NCBI RefSeq assembly: GCF_022170785.1
Contig: NZ_CP081870.1
Span: forward strand, 918,001 to 982,000
Reading direction: 5' to 3'
Length of the DNA: 64,000 nt
Source: Rossellomorea marisflavi
GTDB lineage: Bacteria; Bacillota; Bacilli; Bacillales; Bacillaceae_B
How positions within the stretch are numbered: the first letter of the stretch is position 1; the number at the start of each line of letters is the position of its first letter. This document shows, piece by piece, positions 17,395-26,669 of this stretch. The notes beneath the pieces are model-generated. The model did no database searches, had not been told where the DNA came from, and saw only the letters and a program-made list of their open reading frames with translations. The translations under genes and the position numbers were made by a program.

Positions 17395-20300
17395 GTGACC
17401 ATGAGAAACAATGGTGTATATGTCAGTGAGACAGAAATTGATCAATCCAAGACCGTGATTGATTCGTTTGAAGAGCAAGCTAAGCATCATCCTGATTGGG
17501 TAGCCGTCCGCTATAAAAATGAGGAAATGACGTATGAAGAATTGAACCATCAGTCCAATCAGGTAGCGCATCTGTTGAAAGATCAGGGGCTAAACGTGGA
17601 AGAACCTGTAGCCGTATGCATGGACAAGTCCATTCACATGATTACAGCCATTCTAGGAATACTGAAAGCAGGTGGTTACTATGTCCCGTTAGATCCGGCT
17701 TTACCAAGTGATCGCTTGACCAAGATCATAAAAAGAATAAACTCTCCTATTCTTCTAACTGATTCAGCTAACGAATCGTTCTTTCATTTAGATCATGTAC
17801 GAAGCATGCATCATATTGAACGTTCAACTCTCGTAAAATATGCTACGACCAACCTCTCCGATAGAGCTTCCATTCATCATCTTATCTATACCATCTTTAC
17901 ATCAGGGACTACGGGAGAGCCAAAAGGAGTGCAAGTTGAGCACAGGAATGTATTGAACCACCTTCAAGGAATACTGGGCTATATGAACGTAGTAAAACCC
18001 TTAAACTATACCCTTCTTACTACGATTGCAGCAGATTTATCCGTCACACCTATATTCGCCGCTCTCATAACAGGTGGGACACTACATATCATCCCCGAAG
18101 AGATGATCACTGATGCCGAAAAGCTTGGAATCTATTGCAGGGAGTATGGTGTCAACTGCATGAAATTAGTCCCCTCCCACATGGAGGCACTTTTGTATAG
18201 AGATACGCCATCTATCTATATCCCGGATTACATCATTCTTGGTGGAGAACAATTGAAATGGAGCTTGGTGGATAAAATTAAGGAACGCCATCCAACATGT
18301 AAGATCTTTAATCATTATGGACCCACAGAGGTAACGGTCGGGGTCATGGCCAACGATATTGATCAAGTGGAAAGGACAGGCAGTGTCATTCCGTTGGGAG
18401 AGCCATATGGGTGTTCGGTTATCATGGTTTTGGATGAGAACCTTGATCCAGTAGTACCTGGTGAGATCGGTGAAATCTACATAAGCGGATTAGGTATTAC
18501 CCGAGGGTACTTTCAGAATGATTTCTTGACCAAAGAGAAATATATACCGAATCCTTGGCAGGAAGGCAAACATGATCATACCCTCTATAAGACTGGAGAC
18601 CTGGCAAGGGTCAATCCTCAAGGTCAACTGGAATTCGTGAGCAGGATCGATCATCAGGTGAAGGTTCGCGGTTATCGGGTTGAACTAAATGAAATACAAG
18701 CCCATCTGGAAGCTAAGGATGAGATTCAAGATAGTGCAGTGGTGGCAAGAATCAATCAGAACGGGGAAACAATTATTCGGGCTGCTTTGGTATTTGATCC
18801 AGCATATAAGGGAACTGTCAAACAAATTAGAGAGGCATTAGTAAGTACTCTACCGGCCTATATGCTCCCACAAGAATATGTGGTACTGGATTCCCTGCCC
18901 CTCAATGCTAACGGAAAAGTCGATCGACAGCTCATCACCAATCAGGTTTTGGGGGAATTGGCTGGAGCACATGAAGAAGAGATGAGTGTGACAGAGAAGA
19001 AAATTCACACCATTTGGTCTTCGTTACTAGACTCTAGTCACATGAATAGAACGGATCGGTTTCTTGAAGTCGGGGGAAATTCATTGAATGCCATTAAATT
19101 GGCGAGTGAGCTGGAGGATGCTTTTCAGGTAAGGGTAACAATAGGTGACGTGTTTGAACAGGAAACCATTGAAGACCTTGCAAGTTTAGTAGAGGGTCGA
19201 CAAGAACAAACGGAAGGTTCCCAGTTGGAAAGATCGCATTTTAGTACGTTGGAGGCATCCTCTCAACAAAGTAGGTTGTGGTTCTGGGATAAACTGGATG
19301 TAAATCGTCATTTGTATAATATTCCTTATAAAGTAAAGCTCACAGGAGGTGTTGATCCGAGTAGGCTTCACAAGGCAATTCGAATGATGATGGTGAAGCA
19401 TGAGATTCTGAGAACCAAGATCATAGAGAACGATGGCCGTCCCATGCAAAAAGTGGACGTAGAAGGAGGAGATGTTCCATTTGAAGTGGTGAATGCATCG
19501 ATGAATCCTCATGATGTGGAGGAGTTCATTGAAGATAAAGCAAAGAGAGCATTTGATTTATCTAAAGGGACTTTATTCGAAGTGGTTCTTTATAAAGTAA
19601 GTCCAGAAGACCATACGTTATTCCTTAATTTTCATCATAGTATTTTTGATGACTGGTCCTTCACCATCTTTTTGGAGGATTTGCTTTCCTTTTATCATTC
19701 TCCTGAAAGGGGCCTGGATTCAAGCCAATTGCTTCAATACCAAGACTATTCTGAGTGGCATAAAAAGCATTTACTCATTCATAGAGAAAATCTGGTTGAC
19801 TATTGGTCTCGAGTATTGGAAGGAAATGTAGAAAAGGTGAAATTCGCCGATTATCACGAAGAGGCTAATGAGTCTTTTGAAGGTGAATCTTTCCATTTCC
19901 ATATTCCTGGGAAGTCAGTGGAGAAGGTAAACCGTCTTGCTAAGGAAACCGGTACCACTAAATTCATGGTTCTCATGAGTCTGTTTCAACTTATGCTCTA
20001 CAAATATACGCATAAACAAGACATCATCGTAGGGGCACCTGTTGCCGGAAGGCCGGGAGGTCACTTTGATCAGACACTGGGCTTTTTCGTCAACACTTTG
20101 CCATGGAGGACACAGTTTGATGAAACGTCGACCTTCATCAGTCTCTTGCGTCATGTTCAAAAGCAAAGTGTTGATCACCTGAAGCATGTGCATCTTCCTT
20201 TCGAAGATATAGTGAAGGAAGTGAGAAGTGGTGTAGAATACAGCCTCACGCCTATCATGAATATCATGATGGCCTTCCAAAATGCGCCTAAGCTGAATCG

Positions 20301-23300
20301 CGATAAGTATCCCCTGTTAACGGGTGCGCCTGAAAAAGTGAACAATCATACATCCAAATATGATCTTACTTTGTTTTTGGAAGAGAATGAGGGAGAGATC
20401 TTAGGCCGGTGGGAGTACAAATCGTTCCTCATTACAAAAGGAAGAATAAAGCAATTTACGAGGCATTTTTCAAAGCTGCTAGATGGCTTGTATGAAAAAC
20501 CTCTGAATAGTCGGATAGAAGAGTTTAATTTGCTAACAAAGGAAGAAGAGAAGCAGCTAACAGAAACCATCGATGAAGTTGCCCCATCTGTGGGTTTGCA
20601 CACCTTATTCGAAGCGCAGGCAAAACGAACCCCTGAAAATATAGCCGTTATTCAAGGAGACAATCAATTGACGTATAAGGAGTTAGATGAACGATCATCT
20701 TATCTCCGCGACCACTTAATTCAACGTGGTGTTTCTCGCAATGACATCGTCGCAATTAATATGGACCGCTCGCCCGAAATGGTGGTGTCACTTCTCGGAA
20801 TCTTGAAGGCTGGAGGAGCGTACTTACCTATTGATACCGGTATGCCTCCGGGTAGAGTGGAAGAGATTTTAACCGACTCACGTGCAAAAGTGATTGTAGT
20901 CTGTGGTGACCAATCCCATTCGACAGAGTTTTCATCAATCATGGATGTAAGCAGACTTGACTGGGATCAGGCAGATGGATGCGGGAATTCAATAGTGGTG
21001 GAGGGAACAGACGTAGTATCTGTCTACTACACATCTGGATCCACGGGAAAACCGAAGGGAGTAGCCAATCACCATCAAGGATGGGTCAATCGAATGGAGT
21101 GGATGCAATCCTATCATCAATTAAGGGAAGAGGAGACTGTTTTACATAAAACCACTCTTTCGTTTGATGACGCAGCGGTCGAAATCTTCTGGCCGCTAAT
21201 AATCGGGGCTCGAGTTGCCTTGATGAATCCTGAAGAACATAAGGATCCACGCGCCATCATAGAGGATACTGTGAAATATGATGCGTCTATCCTTCACTTC
21301 GTCCCTAGTATGTTGAAACTCTTCGTTGAAGAAATTAGTGAGGAAGAAGAAAAGGATATGCCTTCACTTCGTGCCATCATCTCAAGTGGGGAAGCCCTTG
21401 CAACCTCACTCGTCAAAGACCTTTTCTCGAAGTTGGATGTCAGATTGTTGAATTCATGGGGTGCGACAGAAGTTTCCATTGATTCCACCTGCTATGAATG
21501 TACGCTTTCAGACGTGGGCGGCGATCGATTTGTCCCAGTGGGTAAGCCGATCCAAGGAAATTATATCTATGTTCTTGATAAATCCATGAAACCCGTACCA
21601 GCTGGTGTAATTGGCGATTTGTATATTGGTGGTGTAGGATTGGCCAAGGGCTACGTCAATGATCCTGAGAAAACAAGGAACAGCTTCATCCAAAATCCTT
21701 ATCATCCAGATGAGAAGATTTATCGTACAGGAGATCAGGGGTACCTGCGATTGGATGGCAATCTCGTGTTTACAGGAAGGAAGGATTCACAAGTAAAGGT
21801 CAGGGGCATGAGGGTTGAACTGGGCGAAATCGAATCCTCAATTAAAGCTTTCTCAGCAATCAAAGATGCAATTGTTCACTTTGCTGATCCTTCCAACAAG
21901 CAGGGGTTAGTCGGGTATATGGTTGTGAAAGAACCATTCGAACAAAACCATTTACATCAGTTTATGAGTAGGAAGCTTCCCGATTATATGATGCCGAAGT
22001 ACATGGTTGAATTGGCTGCGTTTCCAATAAATAAGAATGGCAAGTTGGATTATCATGCTCTACCTAAACCTAGTAAGAATGATTTATTTAATCAGGAGGA
22101 ATATTTCCCGCCGGAAACCCCGATGGAAATTCAGTTGTCCCGTATTTGGGAAGAGTTATTGGAGACTGAGGAGATCAGTGTGGAAAGTAACTTCTTCACG
22201 GTAGGAGGTCATTCCCTGTTGGGGGTCAAATTGATTTCAAGAGTGAATCGTTCATGTAACACGGATTTAAGGCTAAGGGATTTATTTGACTCTCCCACCA
22301 TCAGGGAAATGGCAGTGAAGGCTGAGCGGATATCAAGAGGTATACAGGAAACGAATAATGGAGGGAATCCATTCCACCCCCTATCATATGCACAAGAGCG
22401 AATGTGGTTTTTACATCAACTAGACCCGGCGGATTATAGTTACCATATGCCTTATGGAGTGAAAATGAGTGGAGAACTTGATCTGGACATTTTTAGAGAT
22501 AGCATTAAATATGTACTGAAACAAAACACAATCCTCCATTCGCGCTTTCGCTTAGAAAAGGGTAAGCCATATGCTATTGCGGGAGATATAGATGTCCAGA
22601 TTGATCTCGAGACAGCGGGGGGTACAGACCATCTCATCAATGAGTGGTTGAGACAGCCTTTCAATCTAGAGGAGGATGCTCCGTACAGAATGAAACTGGT
22701 AAAGGTAAAGCAATCTGAATTTCATTTCTATATCGTTTTTCACCACATTGTCATGGATGGAATCTCATTGGAATTCTTTGAACAACAGTTGTTTGAAACC
22801 TATAATCGTCTAAAAGAAAAAAAGCCATTAGCAATCAGGCATGTCCCTTCCTATTTTGAGTATGCAAAGGGCCAAAAAGAGTATAGTACGTCGACTTTCT
22901 ATAAAGATCAGCTAGAGTATTGGAAAGGAAAGCTAAGCGGTGAACTGGTTAAAACCCAATTCCCACTTGATCAACACAATCATAATTTAGAAGAGCAAAC
23001 TCAACAGATGACGCAGACATTCTCCGAGAAATCCTTCACAAATATAAAAAAAATAAGCAGGCGACATGGTTCGTCTAATTTCACTATCGTGGCTTCTGTT
23101 CTATCCATTCTGCTTCATCGGATCAATGGACAAGAAGACTTGATCATGGGGACGCCTATCATCGATCGTCCTTCAAAATGGGAAGAGTCAATGGGATTAT
23201 TCTTGAATACCCTTCCCTTAAGGATCCGTGTACACAGTGAACAAACAATTGATGAAGTCATCAGGGGAACAAGTCAATCTGTGAGAGAACTCTTCATGCA

Positions 23301-25482
23301 CCAAGACGTCCCATTTGAAAAGATTGTTGAGGAAGTTCAGCCTAATCGGACAGGGAACTCCAACCCCTTATTCGATATTCTTGTGAACTATATCAGTTAC
23401 GAACAGAATCAAGAAAGGCTAATTGATCTGGAAGTCGAAAGAAAAAAATTCCATGATTCAAAGGCAAAATTCCTACTAACTTTCTATTTCATTGATGACC
23501 AGGACTCACTGAGTGTAAGGGTCGTTTTTCAGGGGCAAAAGATCCATGAGACAAGAATTCAAACCTTTCTTCACCAATTCAACACTGTCTGTGAATCATT
23601 GTTAGCAAATCAGGATATTTCTGTCGGAAGACTTGACATCAATCATACACATACAAATGCTGTGGTTGAGCCTAGCCTTCAAAAAGTGCCATTCGCTAAA
23701 ACCCTAAAAAAAGCCATTGAGGACAATCTACGGGCTGACGCCTTGGAAGAACAACGTACTATATGGACATACAAAGATGTGATGGAGTATGCCAATGGGT
23801 ATACACATGCATTTAGGAACCTGAACCTATCCAAAGGTGACCGTATCGCTCTATTTGGAAAGAGCTCGTTCCGTTATATTACAAGCATCGTGAGTATGAT
23901 GGTAAACGGATATGTGTTCGTGCCTATCCATGTAGATACCCCTAAGAACCGGATCAAGAGGATTCTTGAGGAAGCAGAGGTCTCTCTATTCGTAGATTTC
24001 GATCAGGTATTATCAGCTACGGAGAGAGATGATCTGAATGTCCTTTATTTTTCACCCACTATCTCTATTCCGGGGCCGGATCATCTGACAGAAGGTTTAT
24101 TGGGGGATTCAACCGTAGATCACAATTCTGACGCCTATATCTACTTCACTTCCGGCTCGACAGGTACGCCAAAAGGAATCATGGGCAATCAAAAAGGCTT
24201 GAATCACTTTTTGTGCTGGCAAAGAAGAGAGTTTGACATTCAACCATCTGATCGCATAGCACAACTTACCAACCCAGGATTTGATGTGTATCTCCGTGAT
24301 GTTTTCCTTCCGCTCATTAGCGGTGCAACGCTTTGCATACCGGACGGCAATGAAGAAGAGATTGATTGGATGAAGCGGAAGGAAATTACGGTTGTCCACG
24401 CCGTACCATCTTTAGTGAAACGATGGATGGAACATACCAGTACGAAGGGGCTTTTGATTAGGTTGACCTTTTTCGCTGGGGAACCGTTGCCTTATGACCT
24501 GGTCACAGAGTGGAAAGAAATCATTGGCGATGGTGCAGAAGTGGTCAATCTCTATGGCCCTTCTGAGACCACTTTGGCAAAGAGCTTTCATAGGGTGGGC
24601 CCCAATGAGGAAAGACTGTCCATTGTTCCAATCGGACAGGCCATCCCTGAAACGGAGGTGCTGATTTTGAATACGCAGCAATCGCTCTCTGGAGTGAATG
24701 AACCAGGGGAAATCGTCATCAAGACTCCTTACCGGACGAGGGGGTATTTGAACCGGAATGATACATTTAGTCAAAATCCGTTGTCTACCGACAAGGAGGA
24801 CCTGGTCTACTTCACAGGTGACATAGGGAGATATCATCCCAATGGATTTGTAGAGATCTTAGGAAGAAAGGACTTTCAAGTCAAGCTTAACGGGGTAAGA
24901 ATCGATCTGAATGAAGTGGAATACTTCTTAAATCTAGTCCCAGTGATTAAGCAAGCGATCGTGACAAAAGTGGAAGAGGGAAAAAGAGAATACTTAGTGG
25001 CATACATGGTCCCTGAAGAAGGAGCGGAAATCAGCGAGTATGAAGTCAGGAAACAACTCTTGGAGAACCTCCCAATCTCCATGATTCCTCTCATGGTGAA
25101 GATGGAGAACCTCCCAATCAACCAAAATGGCAAGGTGGATCGAAAGAAGCTTCCACATCCGAAATGGGCTGACGGAGACCATGATCAATTAGTAGGGCCA
25201 GAGGAGGAGAAATTGGCGGGGATATGGAAGCAAATACTTCACATAGAGACTAGTTTAAGGAAGAATGATGATTTCTTCGCCCTGGGGGGCCATTCCTTGT
25301 TAGCCATCCGACTACTAAACGAAATCCTTGATCAGTTCCACACGGAAGTCAAACTGATTGATTTATTCGAAAACCCTACAATAAAACGTATGAATCAACT
25401 GATTGGAAGCAGGATGGGAAATGCTGATGCGAATGCCAAGAACAAAATATCAAAGGCTGCAAGAGTTCCGATCAAGCATTGA
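17395..25482 (+). CDS. Nonribosomal peptide synthetase, A-PCP-C-A-PCP-C-A-PCP
   Basis: 2695 aa. Domains by residue: A1 15-530, PCP1 535-605 (VGGNSLNA), C1 615-1050 (HHSIFDD, final Gly of HHxxxDG replaced by Asp), A2 1065-1560, PCP2 1580-1650 (VGGHSLLG), C2 1660-2085 (HHIVMDG), A3 2105-2590, PCP3 2610-2685 (LGGHSLLA). There is no N-terminal C domain and no TE. Hand-read Stachelhaus codes: A1 D-L-T-K-I-G-H-V-G-K, close to known Asp codes; A2 D-D-V-H-I-S-S-I-D-K, whose second half matches diaminobutyrate codes; A3 D-V-R-H-F-A-L-L-A-K, which I do not recognise. I infer (methyl)Asp, then 2,3-Dab (or its ureido form), then an unknown residue. The GTG at 17395 is favoured by AAGGGG 7 bases upstream; an ATG at 17401 also fits. 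The chain probably passes to the TE-ended NRPS at the left edge. Confidence 0.95.
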   Translation: MTMRNNGVYVSETEIDQSKTVIDSFEEQAKHHPDWVAVRYKNEEMTYEELNHQSNQVAHLLKDQGLNVEEPVAVCMDKSIHMITAILGILKAGGYYVPLDPALPSDRLTKIIKRINSPILLTDSANESFFHLDHVRSMHHIERSTLVKYATTNLSDRASIHHLIYTIFTSGTTGEPKGVQVEHRNVLNHLQGILGYMNVVKPLNYTLLTTIAADLSVTPIFAALITGGTLHIIPEEMITDAEKLGIYCREYGVNCMKLVPSHMEALLYRDTPSIYIPDYIILGGEQLKWSLVDKIKERHPTCKIFNHYGPTEVTVGVMANDIDQVERTGSVIPLGEPYGCSVIMVLDENLDPVVPGEIGEIYISGLGITRGYFQNDFLTKEKYIPNPWQEGKHDHTLYKTGDLARVNPQGQLEFVSRIDHQVKVRGYRVELNEIQAHLEAKDEIQDSAVVARINQNGETIIRAALVFDPAYKGTVKQIREALVSTLPAYMLPQEYVVLDSLPLNANGKVDRQLITNQVLGELAGAHEEEMSVTEKKIHTIWSSLLDSSHMNRTDRFLEVGGNSLNAIKLASELEDAFQVRVTIGDVFEQETIEDLASLVEGRQEQTEGSQLERSHFSTLEASSQQSRLWFWDKLDVNRHLYNIPYKVKLTGGVDPSRLHKAIRMMMVKHEILRTKIIENDGRPMQKVDVEGGDVPFEVVNASMNPHDVEEFIEDKAKRAFDLSKGTLFEVVLYKVSPEDHTLFLNFHHSIFDDWSFTIFLEDLLSFYHSPERGLDSSQLLQYQDYSEWHKKHLLIHRENLVDYWSRVLEGNVEKVKFADYHEEANESFEGESFHFHIPGKSVEKVNRLAKETGTTKFMVLMSLFQLMLYKYTHKQDIIVGAPVAGRPGGHFDQTLGFFVNTLPWRTQFDETSTFISLLRHVQKQSVDHLKHVHLPFEDIVKEVRSGVEYSLTPIMNIMMAFQNAPKLNRDKYPLLTGAPEKVNNHTSKYDLTLFLEENEGEILGRWEYKSFLITKGRIKQFTRHFSKLLDGLYEKPLNSRIEEFNLLTKEEEKQLTETIDEVAPSVGLHTLFEAQAKRTPENIAVIQGDNQLTYKELDERSSYLRDHLIQRGVSRNDIVAINMDRSPEMVVSLLGILKAGGAYLPIDTGMPPGRVEEILTDSRAKVIVVCGDQSHSTEFSSIMDVSRLDWDQADGCGNSIVVEGTDVVSVYYTSGSTGKPKGVANHHQGWVNRMEWMQSYHQLREEETVLHKTTLSFDDAAVEIFWPLIIGARVALMNPEEHKDPRAIIEDTVKYDASILHFVPSMLKLFVEEISEEEEKDMPSLRAIISSGEALATSLVKDLFSKLDVRLLNSWGATEVSIDSTCYECTLSDVGGDRFVPVGKPIQGNYIYVLDKSMKPVPAGVIGDLYIGGVGLAKGYVNDPEKTRNSFIQNPYHPDEKIYRTGDQGYLRLDGNLVFTGRKDSQVKVRGMRVELGEIESSIKAFSAIKDAIVHFADPSNKQGLVGYMVVKEPFEQNHLHQFMSRKLPDYMMPKYMVELAAFPINKNGKLDYHALPKPSKNDLFNQEEYFPPETPMEIQLSRIWEELLETEEISVESNFFTVGGHSLLGVKLISRVNRSCNTDLRLRDLFDSPTIREMAVKAERISRGIQETNNGGNPFHPLSYAQERMWFLHQLDPADYSYHMPYGVKMSGELDLDIFRDSIKYVLKQNTILHSRFRLEKGKPYAIAGDIDVQIDLETAGGTDHLINEWLRQPFNLEEDAPYRMKLVKVKQSEFHFYIVFHHIVMDGISLEFFEQQLFETYNRLKEKKPLAIRHVPSYFEYAKGQKEYSTSTFYKDQLEYWKGKLSGELVKTQFPLDQHNHNLEEQTQQMTQTFSEKSFTNIKKISRRHGSSNFTIVASVLSILLHRINGQEDLIMGTPIIDRPSKWEESMGLFLNTLPLRIRVHSEQTIDEVIRGTSQSVRELFMHQDVPFEKIVEEVQPNRTGNSNPLFDILVNYISYEQNQERLIDLEVERKKFHDSKAKFLLTFYFIDDQDSLSVRVVFQGQKIHETRIQTFLHQFNTVCESLLANQDISVGRLDINHTHTNAVVEPSLQKVPFAKTLKKAIEDNLRADALEEQRTIWTYKDVMEYANGYTHAFRNLNLSKGDRIALFGKSSFRYITSIVSMMVNGYVFVPIHVDTPKNRIKRILEEAEVSLFVDFDQVLSATERDDLNVLYFSPTISIPGPDHLTEGLLGDSTVDHNSDAYIYFTSGSTGTPKGIMGNQKGLNHFLCWQRREFDIQPSDRIAQLTNPGFDVYLRDVFLPLISGATLCIPDGNEEEIDWMKRKEITVVHAVPSLVKRWMEHTSTKGLLIRLTFFAGEPLPYDLVTEWKEIIGDGAEVVNLYGPSETTLAKSFHRVGPNEERLSIVPIGQAIPETEVLILNTQQSLSGVNEPGEIVIKTPYRTRGYLNRNDTFSQNPLSTDKEDLVYFTGDIGRYHPNGFVEILGRKDFQVKLNGVRIDLNEVEYFLNLVPVIKQAIVTKVEEGKREYLVAYMVPEEGAEISEYEVRKQLLENLPISMIPLMVKMENLPINQNGKVDRKKLPHPKWADGDHDQLVGPEEEKLAGIWKQILHIETSLRKNDDFFALGGHSLLAIRLLNEILDQFHTEVKLIDLFENPTIKRMNQLIGSRMGNADANAKNKISKAARVPIKH

Positions 25483-25489
25483 GGTGCAA

Positions 25490-25549
25490 ATGAGTGATGG
25501 TTCGTTTACTCGGCTATCACTCGTTGTTTCGAATTTGGTCGAGAGATGA
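25490..25549 (+). other. Possible 19-codon leader ORF before carA
   Basis: ATG at 25490, 4 bases after GAGGTG, opens a 19-codon frame that ends TGA at 25549, 10 to 19 bases before the likely carA start. It overlaps the alternative long carA start (GTG 25494) in another frame. It could couple translation or be chance. Confidence 0.25.
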
Positions 25550-25568
25550 ACGTTGGGGAGTGAAGGCG

Positions 25569-26669
25569 GTGCAAGAGTTAAAGATCCTATTGGAAAATGG
25601 AATCGAGTTTCACGGTACAGGCATTTGCGGAGAAAGACCATATATAGGGGAGATTGTATTCTGTACGGGAATGACTGGTTATCAAGAAGTCTTGACGGAT
25701 CCTTCCTATCATGGTCAATTCGTTGTCATGACCTATCCGTTAATCGGAAATTATGGGATAAATGATGGGGATTCGGAATCAAACAAACCCAAAGTAAAGG
25801 GACTGATCGTGAAGGAGTTGTGCGAAACTCCCTCTCATTATCAAAGCAAGATGTCCGTATCAGACTACCTATTGGAGGAAGAAATCCCGTTTGTCACTGA
25901 GGTAGATACAAGAGAACTAACCAAAGTGATCAGAGAGGAAGGAACGATGAGGGCAAGTATCGCCCCGTTGGATTATCCGAAGGAAGTATTGCTTAAAGAG
26001 TTGGGTCGTGGGGACGGGAGAAATTCGGTCGAATGTGTCACGTCACAGCATGCCTACACGATACCAGGAGAAGGGGAGCATGTGCTGGTACTAGACTTAG
26101 GCCTGAAAAAGGGGATTATGAAGGAGCTCACTGGTCGAGGTGTCTGTCTTACGGTGGTCCCTGCATTCACGTCCATTGAAGAGATTCACCGTTTGTCTCC
26201 GGATAAAATTATTCTTTCAAATGGACCGGGGGACCCTAAGGACTCCTCATATGTAATTCAACTAGTGAAAAGGTTGATTCCAGACTATCCTATCTTCGGC
26301 ATTTGTTTAGGTCATCAGATTATCGCCCTAGCGTGTGGTGCGGATACGGAAAAGATGAAGTTTGGCCACAGAGGACCCAATCACCCTGTTAAAGATCATC
26401 GAACCAACCTTGTGAAGATTACCTCTCAGAATCACAATTATACTGTTAGGAAAGAAAGTATAATAAAAACGGATTTGGAGATCATCCAGACAGCACTCCA
26501 TGATGGAACTGTGGAAGGGATCATGCACAAAACGTATCCGGTCATGTCGGTTCAATATCATCCTGAAGGATCTCCTGGGCCGATGGATTCTAATGAGCTC
26601 TTTCACTCCTTCATCGAGCGTGATTTTAAAAAGGAACAAGAAGCAAGGGGGAAAGTCCATGTACGGTAA
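25569..26669 (+). CDS. carA: Carbamoyl-phosphate synthase small subunit (glutaminase)
   Basis: About 366 aa from the GTG at 25569, which aligns with normal CarA starts (QELKILLENG versus KRRLVLEDG) and has GGGGAG 7 bases upstream. An upstream GTG at 25494 would add about 25 residues unlike CarA. The N-terminal domain shows GEIVFCTGMTGYQEVLTDPSY, and the class I glutaminase domain has the nucleophile in FGICLGHQ and the His/Glu pair in YHPEGSPGP. It supplies ammonia from glutamine to CarB. Its position right after the NRPS, with an unusual carbamoyltransferase at the head of the same operon, suggests a dedicated carbamoyl-phosphate supply for the product. Confidence 0.93.
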   Translation: MQELKILLENGIEFHGTGICGERPYIGEIVFCTGMTGYQEVLTDPSYHGQFVVMTYPLIGNYGINDGDSESNKPKVKGLIVKELCETPSHYQSKMSVSDYLLEEEIPFVTEVDTRELTKVIREEGTMRASIAPLDYPKEVLLKELGRGDGRNSVECVTSQHAYTIPGEGEHVLVLDLGLKKGIMKELTGRGVCLTVVPAFTSIEEIHRLSPDKIILSNGPGDPKDSSYVIQLVKRLIPDYPIFGICLGHQIIALACGADTEKMKFGHRGPNHPVKDHRTNLVKITSQNHNYTVRKESIIKTDLEIIQTALHDGTVEGIMHKTYPVMSVQYHPEGSPGPMDSNELFHSFIERDFKKEQEARGKVHVR

